From assembly GCF_009650435.1 (NCBI RefSeq), contig NZ_VVIP01000040.1, forward strand, positions 62,001 to 126,000: 64,000 nucleotides of DNA, given 5' to 3'. Made by a program: the position numbers and the translations under genes. How positions within the stretch are numbered: position 1 is the stretch's first letter; each line of letters opens with the position of its first letter. Source of the DNA: Foetidibacter luteolus. GTDB lineage: Bacteria; Bacteroidota; Bacteroidia; Chitinophagales; Chitinophagaceae. Below the pieces are notes generated by a model. The model was not told the origin of the DNA, searched no databases, and saw only the letters and a program-made list of their open reading frames with translations. Positions 17,754 to 26,486 of this stretch are shown here, piece by piece.

Positions 17754-17959
17754 TTACTTAAAATTCTTTCTAAGTTGAACAGTGTTGTCAGATTAAAAGT
17801 TTGAGTTTTTAGTTACTTTTTGAGAAGCGTACCTAAAAAATCTTAAGCTATGCAGGGATAAAATAAATGTGATATTGTCAACATTGAAATTACATTTTTA
17901 GCCGCATAATCTCAAAAGGTGTTTTAACGGTTTTTCAGTAACTTCTCTCCGCTAAGGTG

Positions 17960-18270
17960 GGTATTTGCCTGCCCTAACGAGCGAATTGGAACTCGGGGGT
18001 GTGCTCACATGTGCTCTACTGTTTTATATAACAATAAATGCTTCATCCCATAGCATAACAGGGTATGCTTGGATTCGTTATTGGGCTTTGCCCGTAGGGT
18101 AGTAGAGGAGATTTTCTGCTTGGCCGCAGTTGGTGTTAAGTATACAACCCATGCAGGTGTTGTCACCTCCATGTAAAAATATCCATTCCAAAGCCTCATC
18201 CCTTCGCTTAACAGCCGCCATAAAAAACCAACCGTACAAGTGAGTGACACAACGAAGTCGCCATGAAATA
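17960..18270. repeat. Scrambled element A region
   Basis: Degenerate pieces of element A in one stretch: GCCTGCCCTAACGAGCG...GGAACTCGGGGG (compare 8990-9027), GGATTCGTTATTGGGCTTTGCCCGTAGGGTAG (18070-18103), GCAGGTGTTGTCACCTCC (18150-18168), and the 18200-18270 block that matches the left end of the window. No gene present. Confidence 0.6.
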
Positions 18271-18283
18271 CTTCCGCCCGTCC

Positions 18284-18314
18284 CCAAAAAAACATAGCCG
18301 GCTTACGCCGGCTA
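18284..18314 (-). terminator. Intrinsic terminator of the efflux operon
   Basis: On the minus strand TAGCCGGC-GTAA-GCCGGCTA (18314 to 18295) is followed by TGTTTTTTTG. It lies about 48 bases beyond the stop of the outer-membrane factor gene, so it likely ends the RND operon. Confidence 0.75.
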
Positions 18315-18361
18315 CATTCATGGACGAGCATCCCGTTAGAGATAGAGACAAAACAAAAGTT

Positions 18362-19795
18362 CTACTTCCACCCACCACCCAGGGCCTGGTAAATATTCAC
18401 CATCGCGTTCATCTGCTGCTTCTTGGTTTCCACCAGTTCAAACTTGCTTTCCAGGGCGTCCCGCTGGGTGAGCAATACTTCCATATAATCTGCGCGGGCA
18501 GATTTAAACAGGTCGTTGGAGATGTTGATGGATTCGGTGAGCGCTGCCACCTGTTTGCTTTTGAGGTTGTAGCTTTTTTCCAGGTTGCCTATTTTGGCTA
18601 ACTGGTTGGCTACTTCCACATAAGCGTTCAGGATGGTGCGTTCATAATTATAAGCGGCCTGCACCTGTTTGGCGTTGGCATTAATATAAGTGGCTTTTAT
18701 GCCGGCGCGGTTTACCAGCGGGGCTACCAGGTCGCCCGTGAGGGAGTAGAGGATGGACTCCGGCGTTTTTACCAAATAAGAGGGGTTAAAAGCCTGCCAG
18801 CCAAAGTTGGCGGAAATACCCAGCGAGGGGTAGAACTGCGCCTTGGCTACCTTAATATCCAGCCTGGCAGCGGCAAGGTCAAGCTCGGCCTGTTTAACGT
18901 CAGGCCGGTTCGCCAATAGCTGGGAGGGAAGGCCAGCATTTACGGCAGCGGGCGCCACATTGTCCAGCCCTTGCTTGCTTCTTGCTATTGGCTGCGGAAA
19001 GCGGCCCAGCAAAAAGTTGATCCTGTTCTCCGTTTCGGTTATCTGCTGCTGTATATCGTACTGCATGCTGCTGGTCTTCATTACTTCGGCTTCAAACCTG
19101 CGTACAGCCAGCTCTGTAACACGGGTGGCTTCTTTCTGCAGCTTCACTATTTCCAGCGCATTGGTCTGTATGGCAATGTTCTGTTGAACAATGTCCAACT
19201 GGTTATCCAGCGCCAGCAACTCGTAGTAGGAGTTGGCAATCTCCGCCACCAGGTTGGTAACGATGAAGTTCCTGCCTTCCACGGTGGAAAGGTAGCGGGT
19301 AACGGCCGCCTTTTTGGCGTTGCGCAGCTTGTGCCAGATATCCAGCTCCCAGGTGGCGTAGGCGCTTACCAGGTAGTCCGGCAGCGGCTCGGGCATTTCT
19401 TTGTCTTTGTCTATTTCTATGTTCTTTTCCAGTGCGCCCAGGTTGGTGTACCGGGCTTTTTTGTCAACACCGGCGCCGGCACGCAGGCCTACGAAGGGCA
19501 GGTACTCCCCCTTGCGGGCCTGTATTTCGTTGCGGGTTATTTCTATTTCCTGCCAGGTAATGTTGAGTTCCTGGTTGTGTTGCAGGGCGGTATCTATCAG
19601 GGCGTTCAGGTAGGGGTCAGTAAAATATTCTTTCCATTTTACCTGTGCGCTGTTGGTACTGTCCTGCTGGCTGTTGTAAGCCGCAGGCGTGTTGCTGTTT
19701 TCCGTTTTGCTAACCACAGCCGGAACGGAGCAGGCGGCAAAGCCCAGGCAAATGCCGCCGATGCTGATGTACTTGTAAACAGTTTTTCTAATCAT
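18362..19795 (-). CDS. RND efflux outer-membrane factor (NodT/OprM family lipoprotein)
   Basis: A 477-residue TolC-like outer-membrane channel. The N-terminal signal has a lipobox ending FAAC, so it is lipid-anchored like OprM. Two OEP repeats follow; diagnostic words are WKEYFTDPYLNALIDTALQHN, ATWELDIWHKLR and GLPSQLLANRPDVKQAELDL. It is the last gene of the operon and provides the exit duct for the pump encoded just upstream. I chose the ATG at 19795, giving an 8-base overlap with the pump gene stop; an upstream TTG adds only three residues. Confidence 0.92.
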   Translation of the reverse strand: MIRKTVYKYISIGGICLGFAACSVPAVVSKTENSNTPAAYNSQQDSTNSAQVKWKEYFTDPYLNALIDTALQHNQELNITWQEIEITRNEIQARKGEYLPFVGLRAGAGVDKKARYTNLGALEKNIEIDKDKEMPEPLPDYLVSAYATWELDIWHKLRNAKKAAVTRYLSTVEGRNFIVTNLVAEIANSYYELLALDNQLDIVQQNIAIQTNALEIVKLQKEATRVTELAVRRFEAEVMKTSSMQYDIQQQITETENRINFLLGRFPQPIARSKQGLDNVAPAAVNAGLPSQLLANRPDVKQAELDLAAARLDIKVAKAQFYPSLGISANFGWQAFNPSYLVKTPESILYSLTGDLVAPLVNRAGIKATYINANAKQVQAAYNYERTILNAYVEVANQLAKIGNLEKSYNLKSKQVAALTESINISNDLFKSARADYMEVLLTQRDALESKFELVETKKQQMNAMVNIYQALGGGWK

Positions 19796-22700
19796 TGTGA
19801 TCAATTTCTTCGCTTAATGGATTCTCCACTTCGTCCTGCAGGAGTTTTCTCTTCTCGGCTATTTTACCGAATACATAATACAAACCGGGTATGGCGATAA
19901 CGCCCATGATGGTACCTACCAGCATGCCACCCGCGGAGGCGGAGCCGATGGTGCGGTTGCCAATAGCGCCGGGACCACTGGCAAACACCAGCGGTATCAA
20001 ACCGGCGATGAAGGCAAAGGAGGTCATGAGGATGGGGCGGAACCTTGTTTTAGCGCCTTCAATAGAGGCTTCGAGTACATTGTACCCTGCCCGGTGTTTC
20101 TGTGCGGCAAACTCCACGATCAACACGGCATTCTTGCCCAGCAAACCAATCAGCATTACCATACCCACCTGTGCGTAAATGTTGTTTTCCAGCCCCATTA
20201 TTTTCAGCAGCAGAAAGGCGCCGAAAATACCGGCGGGCAGGGAGAGTATTACCGCTAATGGCAGCATAAAGCTTTCATACTGCGCGGCGAGGATCATGTA
20301 CACAAAGGCCAGGCAGACGATGAAGATGAATATGGCTTCATTGCCACGGCCTTCTTCATCCTTACTCATGCCGCCCCAGTCAATGCCATAGCCGCGGGGC
20401 AGGGTTTTGGCTGCCACTTCTTTAATGGCGGCGATGGCTTCACCGGAGCTGTAACCTGGTGCAGGCGCACCCTTAATGGCGGAGGAAGTGAACATGTTGT
20501 ATCGGGTGATCTCGTTAAGGCCGTAGAACTTCTCCATCTTCACAAAGTCGGAGATAGGTACCATCTCTTCCTTGTCGTTCTTCACATAGAGTTTCAGTAC
20601 ATCTTCCGGCTCGGCACGGTATTGCGGTGCGGCCTGCACCATTACCTTGTACAGACGGCCGTAACGGATGAAGCTGGTTTCGTAGTTACTGCCCAGCAGG
20701 GTAGAGAGGGTGGTCATCACGTTGGCGATGGTTACGCCTTTCTGCATGGCAATATCATTGTCAATCTTTATCATGTATTGCGGGTAGCTGGCGCTGTAAA
20801 AGCTGAAGAGGGCGGTGAGTTCTTTGCGTTTGCCTAATGCGGCCACAAAGTCTTTGTTCACGGCTTCAAACTTCTTGTAATCGCCATTACCGGTCTTGTC
20901 CAACAGCCGCAGGTCAAAACCACCGGCGGCGCCATAGCCGGGTACAGCGGGCGGACCGAAGAACTCGATGGTAGCGCCGGGTATGTCTTTGGCTTTTTCT
21001 TCCAGTTCCAGAATGATCTCTTCAGCGGAGTGTTTGCGCTGCGTCCAGTCTTTCAGGTTGATCAAACAGGTACCCGCGTTGGAGCCGGTGCCTTCCGTCA
21101 ACACTTCATAACCGGCAAGTGCGGAAACAGACTGTATGCCGTCAATCTTCTCGGCTATTTTTTGCAGGCGCTCGGATATTTCATTGGTTCTTTCCAGTGA
21201 GGAACCGGGCGGCGCCTGCACCACGGCGTAAATCATACCCTGGTCTTCATTGGGTATAAAGCCCGTTGGCGTAGTGCTGCTGAAATACCAGGTGCCTGCG
21301 CAAAAGGCGAGGAGCAGGCCCCAGGTTACCACACGCCGGTTAACTATTAACCGCAACAGGCTGGTGTACCTGCCGGTGAGTTTTTCAAAGCCACGGTTAA
21401 AGCTGTCGAGAAAGCGGTTGATGGGTGTTTTCTTTTTGGGCTTGCCATGTGTATTCTTCAGCAGCATGCCGCAGAGCGCCGGTGTTAAAGACAAAGCCAC
21501 CACGCCGGACAGGATGATGGCGGTTACCATGGTAATGGAGAACTGCCGGTAAAAGATACCCACTGGGCCAGACATAAAGGCCACCGGTATAAATACCGCT
21601 GCCATTACAAAGGTGATGGCTACCACGGCACCGCTTATTTCATGCACCACTTTCTTGGTGGCCTGGTAGGGTGAGAGGTGTTCTTCCTCCATCTTGGCAT
21701 GCACGGCTTCTATTACCACAATGGCATTATCCACCACTATACCGATAGCCAGCACCAACGCGAACAACGTGATGAGGTTGAGCGTAAGCCCGAAGATGAG
21801 CATGAAGAGGAAAGTACCTATCAGCGAGACAGGTACGGCCAGCGCAGGTATCAGCGTAGAGCGCCAATCGCCCAAAAACAGGAACACCACAATGCCCACC
21901 AGTATAAAAGCTTCAGCCAGCGTATGTATTACTTTTTCAATGGAGGCATCCAAAAACTTGGATACGTCATAGCTAATCTCGTAGTCCATACCGGCAGGAA
22001 AGGAGGTCTTCTTTATCTCTTCCAGCTTGGCTTTTACTTCTTCAATTACCTGGCTGGCATTGCTGCCGTACAGCTGCTTCAGCGTTATGGCCGCAGAAGG
22101 ACGCCCGTTAAGGTTGGAATATATATCGTAGAACAAGCTGCCGAACTCTATATCCGCCACATCTTTCAGGCGCAGTATTTCGCCATCCGGGTTAGAGCGC
22201 AGTATCACGTTTTCATACTCTTCTTTTGTGCTAAATCTGCCCGAATACTTCAGCGTGTACTCAAAAGCCTGCGAACGTTTACCGGAGCTTTCACCGGTCT
22301 TACCGGGTGAGGCTTCCAGGCTTTGCTCGCCCAGGGCTTTCATCACTTCTTCAGAGGAGATTTTATAAGCCAGCATGCGGTCCGGCTTCAGCCAGATACG
22401 CATGGAATATTCACGGGTACCCAATATACGGGCGTTGCCCACGCCTTTTAAACGGCGTAGTTCGGGCATTACGTTAATGTCTGCATAGTTGTACAAGAAG
22501 CGTTCATCCGTATTCTTGTCTTTACTGTACAGGTTTACGTACATCAACATCGCCGGCTGTTCAAGGCTGGTCAGCAGGCCTTCGCGTATTACCAGTGGCG
22601 GCAGTTTGTTCAGTACCGATGATATACGGTTCTGTACATTCAGTGCTGCCTGGTTGGGGTCGGTGCCCAGGTCGAAGATGATCTGTATGTTGGCCTCGCC

Positions 22701-22955
22701 GGTGTTGGTGGCATCAGAGGTCATGTATTTCATACCGGGTACGCCGTTAATGGCACGTTCCAGCGGTATGATAACGGTTTTAACGAGCAGTTCGCCATTG
22801 GCGCCCGGGTATTCGGCCACCACTTTTACCGTGGGTGGCGAAATAGCGGGAAACTGCGTAATGGGCAACTGCATAATGCCCAGTATCCCCAAAAAAACAA
22901 TCAGCAGGGATATGATAATGGAAAGGACAGGCCTTTTAATGAGATTACTAAACAT
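19788..22955 (-). CDS. RND multidrug efflux pump, HAE1 family inner-membrane transporter
   Basis: A 1055-residue pump of full length for the AcrB/MexB family, driving drug export by proton exchange. Visible marks: FPAISPPTVKV and YPGAN porter start, EEYENVILRSNPDGEILRLKDVA, TM4 LAIGIVVDNAIVVIEA (D409, N410), TM10 IGLLGKNAVLIVEFA (the relay lysine) and TM11 RFRPILMTSFAFIAG. The second aspartate of the usual proton-relay pair (AcrB D408) is asparagine here, while Lys and Thr are kept. It overlaps the outer-membrane factor gene; the adaptor gene lies 458 bases upstream across a repeat-filled spacer. Substrate range unknown. Confidence 0.93.
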   Translation of the reverse strand: MFSNLIKRPVLSIIISLLIVFLGILGIMQLPITQFPAISPPTVKVVAEYPGANGELLVKTVIIPLERAINGVPGMKYMTSDATNTGEANIQIIFDLGTDPNQAALNVQNRISSVLNKLPPLVIREGLLTSLEQPAMLMYVNLYSKDKNTDERFLYNYADINVMPELRRLKGVGNARILGTREYSMRIWLKPDRMLAYKISSEEVMKALGEQSLEASPGKTGESSGKRSQAFEYTLKYSGRFSTKEEYENVILRSNPDGEILRLKDVADIEFGSLFYDIYSNLNGRPSAAITLKQLYGSNASQVIEEVKAKLEEIKKTSFPAGMDYEISYDVSKFLDASIEKVIHTLAEAFILVGIVVFLFLGDWRSTLIPALAVPVSLIGTFLFMLIFGLTLNLITLFALVLAIGIVVDNAIVVIEAVHAKMEEEHLSPYQATKKVVHEISGAVVAITFVMAAVFIPVAFMSGPVGIFYRQFSITMVTAIILSGVVALSLTPALCGMLLKNTHGKPKKKTPINRFLDSFNRGFEKLTGRYTSLLRLIVNRRVVTWGLLLAFCAGTWYFSSTTPTGFIPNEDQGMIYAVVQAPPGSSLERTNEISERLQKIAEKIDGIQSVSALAGYEVLTEGTGSNAGTCLINLKDWTQRKHSAEEIILELEEKAKDIPGATIEFFGPPAVPGYGAAGGFDLRLLDKTGNGDYKKFEAVNKDFVAALGKRKELTALFSFYSASYPQYMIKIDNDIAMQKGVTIANVMTTLSTLLGSNYETSFIRYGRLYKVMVQAAPQYRAEPEDVLKLYVKNDKEEMVPISDFVKMEKFYGLNEITRYNMFTSSAIKGAPAPGYSSGEAIAAIKEVAAKTLPRGYGIDWGGMSKDEEGRGNEAIFIFIVCLAFVYMILAAQYESFMLPLAVILSLPAGIFGAFLLLKIMGLENNIYAQVGMVMLIGLLGKNAVLIVEFAAQKHRAGYNVLEASIEGAKTRFRPILMTSFAFIAGLIPLVFASGPGAIGNRTIGSASAGGMLVGTIMGVIAIPGLYYVFGKIAEKRKLLQDEVENPLSEEIDHND

Positions 22956-22992
22956 GTATCATGTTTTTGAAATGAATCAAATGCGATAAGAG

Positions 22993-23112
22993 GGTTGCCG
23001 GTTGCGAGTTGCCAGTTACGAGCTACGAGTTGCCAGTTGCCAGCTACCAGTTATGAGTTGCGAGTTACGAGCTACCGGTAACCTGTAACCTGTAACCGGC
23101 AACCGGTATCTG
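22993..23112. repeat. Element D degenerate short-unit tract, left block
   Basis: Imperfect tandem words of about 7-12 bases: GTTGCCAGTT, ACGAGCTACGAGTT, GTAACCTGTAACC and similar, ending CCGGTATCTGG. It lies between the pump and adaptor genes of one operon and, with the block at 23341-23411, encloses an element C copy. No coding potential. Confidence 0.75.
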
Positions 23113-23119
23113 GTTTTTT

Positions 23120-23223
23120 GGGGGTGCCCCCAAGCTGCGCAAGGGGTCGGGCTTTTCGCTCATACTCCGGCACAGAGCCTTTGCACAGGGCTTCACCGGG
23201 GTATCCGCTTCAATCCCTCACCC
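23120..23223 (+). repeat. Element C, copy 1
   Basis: About 104 bases starting GGGGGTGCCCCCAAGC and containing CTCCGGCACAGAGC, CTTCACCGGGGTATCCGCTTCAATCCCTCACC. Other copies are at 29742-29847, 45881-45982 and 53767-53917. It is located inside the RND operon spacer, between two element D blocks. Confidence 0.8.
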
Positions 23224-23340
23224 GAAACGCCTCACCCCAAGTGTTCCAATCTTGCTGCTTCGCCACGCAAGATTGCGCAACAGACGACGATAGCAGCAAT
23301 GTCGCCCGGACAAAAATTGCTTACAGTTTTCTTGTATCCT

Positions 23341-23411
23341 GCAACCAGTAACCAGCAACTTGTAACCAGTAACCAGCAACCTGTAACCAGTAACCGGAAA
23401 CTGGTATCTGG
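23341..23411. repeat. Element D degenerate short-unit tract, right block
   Basis: Repeats of GCAACCAGTAACCA, CTTGTAACCAGTAACC and similar, ending ACTGGTATCTGGC, the same end as the left block. It abuts the adaptor gene stop codon at 23414. Confidence 0.7.
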
Positions 23412-23413
23412 CA

Positions 23414-24496
23414 CTACTCCGCTTTCAGCCGCAGGTGGGCGATTACTGACTTAGGCTCTTCGTATTCGTAAGCAACTTTATCGTTGTCCCTTACTTTCTG
23501 AATGCCTTCCAGCAATATCCGTTCGTCGGCAGAAAGGCCGGTTTCAATTACAAACAGGTCGGGCATTTCGGCGGCCACGGTTATCTCCCTGGACTTTACC
23601 GTATTGTCTTTACCCACTACAAAAACATAGCGTTTATCCTGTATTTCATACGTGGCTTTTTGGGGTATCACCACGGCGTCTTTTAATGCTACTTTCATCA
23701 GCACTTTACCGGTTTCGCCGTGGCGCAGCAGGTTGTCGGGGTTGGGGAAAGTGGCCCTGAAAGCAATGTTGCCGGTCTCGTTGTTAAACTCGCCTTCAAT
23801 GGTTTCTACCAGGCCGGGATACTTAAACTGCTGGTTATTGGCCATCAGCAGGTTTACCTGCTTTTTACCGTTGGAAGAGGCATCGGTTTTATAGGTAAGA
23901 TATTCCGGCTCCGAAACGTTGAAGTACACCCACATTTTGCTGTTGTCAGAAAGGCTGGTGAGCAGTTCGCCCTCATCCACCAGGCTGCCCAGCTTTAAGT
24001 GCAGGCGGTCAACAATGCCATCAAACGGGGCCCTTATTTCGGTAAAAGCTAGGTGTACTTTGGCCAGTTCCAGTTCGGCTTTAGCTTTGTCTAGTTTGGC
24101 ATTGGCCAGCGCCAGCTCGTTTTTGGAAACCACGTTTTTATCAGCCAGCGGTTTGGTATTTTGTACTTCAATCTCGGCAGCTTTGGCCTCGGCTTCTGCT
24201 TTCATTAATTCGGCCTCGTAAAGTTTGGGCATTATCTTAAACAGCAGTTGGCCTGCTTTAACATACTGGCCTTCATCCACATAAATGTTTTGCAGGTAGC
24301 CCTTTTCCTGGGCCCTTAATTCTGTGTTGCGTATAGACCTTATCTGCGCCACATATTCTTTCACCACCGATGTATCCATCTTTACCGGGCTGGTGGCCAG
24401 GTACTTGGTGGGGGCTTCTTTTTCTTCTTCTTTGGGTTTGCAGCCGGTGTAGCACAACAGGGCAGACAGGCCTATGAGCGTGAAAATTCTGTTCAT
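23414..24496 (-). CDS. RND efflux periplasmic adaptor (membrane fusion protein)
   Basis: A 360-residue HlyD/AcrA-type adaptor lipoprotein (signal ending CYTGC). The lipoyl half-motif ELRAQEKGYLQNIYVDEGQYVKAGQLLF is near 57-84, then an alpha-hairpin (EAELMKAEAEAKAAEIEVQNT...), the second lipoyl half TEIRAPFDGIVDRL, and beta-barrel and membrane-proximal domains ending near DERILLEGIQKVRDNDKV. It links the pump to the outer-membrane factor. As the first gene of the operon it probably carries the promoter; the 458-base repeat spacer before the pump gene may change the dosage of downstream genes. Confidence 0.92.
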   Translation of the reverse strand: MNRIFTLIGLSALLCYTGCKPKEEEKEAPTKYLATSPVKMDTSVVKEYVAQIRSIRNTELRAQEKGYLQNIYVDEGQYVKAGQLLFKIMPKLYEAELMKAEAEAKAAEIEVQNTKPLADKNVVSKNELALANAKLDKAKAELELAKVHLAFTEIRAPFDGIVDRLHLKLGSLVDEGELLTSLSDNSKMWVYFNVSEPEYLTYKTDASSNGKKQVNLLMANNQQFKYPGLVETIEGEFNNETGNIAFRATFPNPDNLLRHGETGKVLMKVALKDAVVIPQKATYEIQDKRYVFVVGKDNTVKSREITVAAEMPDLFVIETGLSADERILLEGIQKVRDNDKVAYEYEEPKSVIAHLRLKAE

Positions 24497-24648
24497 GGTA
24501 TAACAGTGTGAGTTCTTATTTCAGTTTTGCGTGAGAAATTTTTGCGGCTGAACATGACAGCCATTACCTGCATATTTGATGCAGTGCAGGCAAAGCAATA
24601 AAAGTGAGCGTATGTGTGGCAGGCATGTAGATGCCGCCTGCAATGGCA

Positions 24649-25053
24649 TCAGATTCTTATGGAGCGGTGGATGATGAATTTATCCGGCGAAAGGTAAGAG
24701 AGGTGTTCACGGGAAGGTAAAGGGTTATGGAAGCTGTCCGCGGTACATCCCGGCGGGCGTGCATAGTAGTATTGAAAGTAGCTTTTGCCGGTTTCTGTGA
24801 ATTTCCTGTAGGATTCGGAGTCGTCGTCATCTTCAATTTCTTCGGCTTTAACGATATCGTACTCATGTCTTTTACCCGGGGCGCCGGCTTTGCTGAGGAG
24901 TTCCCTGTTGTTTGAATAAGAGAGGCCGGCTTGTGCGGGGCTTTCAACAATTTTTCGGTGAGAGCAGTTAACACTGTCGTGGTGTGCATGTGTATGCCCG
25001 CCCAACAGGAGGAAAGACAAAAACAGCAATAACCTTGTTAACAGCTTTAGCAT
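24649..25053 (-). CDS. Small secreted protein, unknown
   Basis: A 134-residue protein with a signal peptide (about 1-23, GGHTHA). A His-rich start to the mature part (HTHAHHDSVNCSH) could bind metal, followed by an acidic patch EEIEDDDDSESY and a Tyr-rich region YFQYYYARPPGC. No family recognised. It is located 150 bases upstream of the efflux operon on the same strand; the His/Asp-rich character could fit metal handling, but this is inference. Confidence 0.5.
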   Translation of the reverse strand: MLKLLTRLLLFLSFLLLGGHTHAHHDSVNCSHRKIVESPAQAGLSYSNNRELLSKAGAPGKRHEYDIVKAEEIEDDDDSESYRKFTETGKSYFQYYYARPPGCTADSFHNPLPSREHLSYLSPDKFIIHRSIRI

Positions 25054-25431
25054 GTCTCAAAATGATTGGTGAACCCACCTAAAAAACAAAGCTTTCCTGT
25101 GTGGAAAGCCATCGTGTTTTTCTTGCCGCATTAGCCGCGTCATACAAATGATGGCCCGGTAAGGCTGGCAAGATTAGTAAAATTAAAGGTAAGGCAGCAA
25201 CCGGCAAACTAATTTTTTGCAAGTTTTTATCATTTGGGGGGGGTGGGTGGTGTTTTGTTTCTGCCGCCTTTTGGCGCCAGAAACTTTTGGCGAAGGCGGT
25301 TGTTTGAGAATTTTTTATCCCTGGTGTAGAGATGTGCAAGTGAGGGAACTCTTTTTTGAAAACAATAACGATCAACCCATTGTTTTCGGCGGAATTAATA
25401 TGGAATTTTAGCAGGTACTTAACGCTTCTAA

Positions 25432-25989
25432 ATGAAACCAAAACATGCGCTTGCTTTATTATTTGCCTTGTCTTTTTCTGCGGCTCTTTTCGGTCAAACA
25501 ACTTTTCGCGAAGAAGAAAAACTGGCCAATCTGAAAGATGGCGTCACAAAAAAAGAGATAAGTTCTTTTGCTATAGCTGGCCGGCAGAGTACTTCCGGTT
25601 CAAAGCCTCAAGGACTTAAAAAAGTGCGTTTTGTGAAATGTGGTGACAGCCTGTTGGTTTTTGACAACGGGTTCTTTTCCGCGGATATTTATGTGATAAT
25701 AGCATCTACCGGCGTTAAGGCTAATAAAAGAATAAGTGAAATAAGATTTGTTAGGGATACCAAACGCATTTACCTGTTACCTGAATCTGCATTCAGGGAT
25801 TTGTACAGCCCTAATTTTTGTACACCTGGAGGAAAAAAGAACAAGACTGACTGCAAAGTGTTTTGGTCAAAGAAAAGCAGGCAATACTACATATACATGC
25901 TCAACGGCAGCGGCGAAAACAGGTATGAAGTTACCTGGGTAATACAGAGTGGAGTTTACTATACCCGTGTGGTGGACAGGGTGCAATAA
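25432..25989 (+). CDS. Secreted protein of unknown function
   Basis: A 185-residue protein with a signal peptide (MKPKHALALLFALSFSAALFGQ). The mature part is basic, predicted beta-rich, with one Cys pair candidate (C64, and C126 in NFCTPGGKKN) and a C-terminal GENRYEVTWVIQSGVYYTRVVD strand. No family recognised. A G-rich tract (eight G at 25236-25243) lies about 190 bases upstream. The RAYT palindrome field begins right after its stop. Confidence 0.55.
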   Translation: MKPKHALALLFALSFSAALFGQTTFREEEKLANLKDGVTKKEISSFAIAGRQSTSGSKPQGLKKVRFVKCGDSLLVFDNGFFSADIYVIIASTGVKANKRISEIRFVRDTKRIYLLPESAFRDLYSPNFCTPGGKKNKTDCKVFWSKKSRQYYIYMLNGSGENRYEVTWVIQSGVYYTRVVDRVQ

Positions 25990-26037
25990 TTTCTTGAAAA
26001 ACAGGTAAGATGCTGTTACTGGTAAGTCTCCATCCGT

Positions 26038-26471
26038 GGTGCGTGTCTCCACGCACCACCAGGCTGAAAGCAAATAGTGCCTTTTCAGGTTCGGGATACC
26101 GGTGCGTGGAGACACGCACCGGGGGAAATAAAATGCTCTACGTGGTGCGTGTCTCTACGCATCAGCAGGCTGACATCAAATGTACCTTTTCATGTTCAGG
26201 GTGCCGGTGCGTGAAGACACGCACCGAGGGGGATTGACATGCGATGACTGAAGGAAAGTGAAGCATACACAGGAAAACCCATGGTGCGTGTCTTCACGCA
26301 CCACCCAATAGCCGTAGTTTGTCTCATGCATCAGCAGGCTGACATCAAATGTGCCTTTTCATGTTCAGGATGCCTGTGCGTGAAGACACGCAGCGAGGGG
26401 GATTGACATGCGATGACTGAAGGAAAGTGAAGCATACACAGGAATACCCGTGGTGCGTGAAGACACGCACC
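26038..26471. repeat. Element B palindrome field, left side (BIME-like)
   Basis: Seven copies of the 20-base palindrome GGTGCGTGtctcCACGCACC or close variants at 26038, 26101, 26143, 26206, 26283, 26374 and 26452, in alternating sequence context. The spacers are themselves repeated (CATCAGCAGGCTGACATCAAATG..., GATTGACATGCGATGACTGAAGG...). This is the structure of a bacterial interspersed mosaic element, next to the transposase gene. Confidence 0.85.
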
Positions 26472-26486
26472 ACCCTCTTGTAAACA

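Noticed and set aside
18971..19900. A 309-codon open frame on the plus strand
   Set aside because: It is antisense to the outer-membrane factor and pump genes and has no signature; a shadow of GC-rich coding DNA.
21678..22310. A 210-codon plus-strand frame rich in His, Tyr and Gln
   Set aside because: Antisense to the RND pump gene; composition reflects the complement of its codons.
23118..23351. Short frame reading PPSCARGRAFRSYSGT
   Set aside because: Translated element C; the same phrase appears at each copy in whatever orientation, so it is a repeat artefact.
25079..25501. 140-codon minus-strand frame
   Set aside because: Overlaps the start of the better-supported secreted-protein gene at 25432, lacks domain features and has a low-quality composition.
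26010..26237. Frames reading CVETRTGG and VRVSTHQ
   Set aside because: Translations of the element B palindromes, not a protein.
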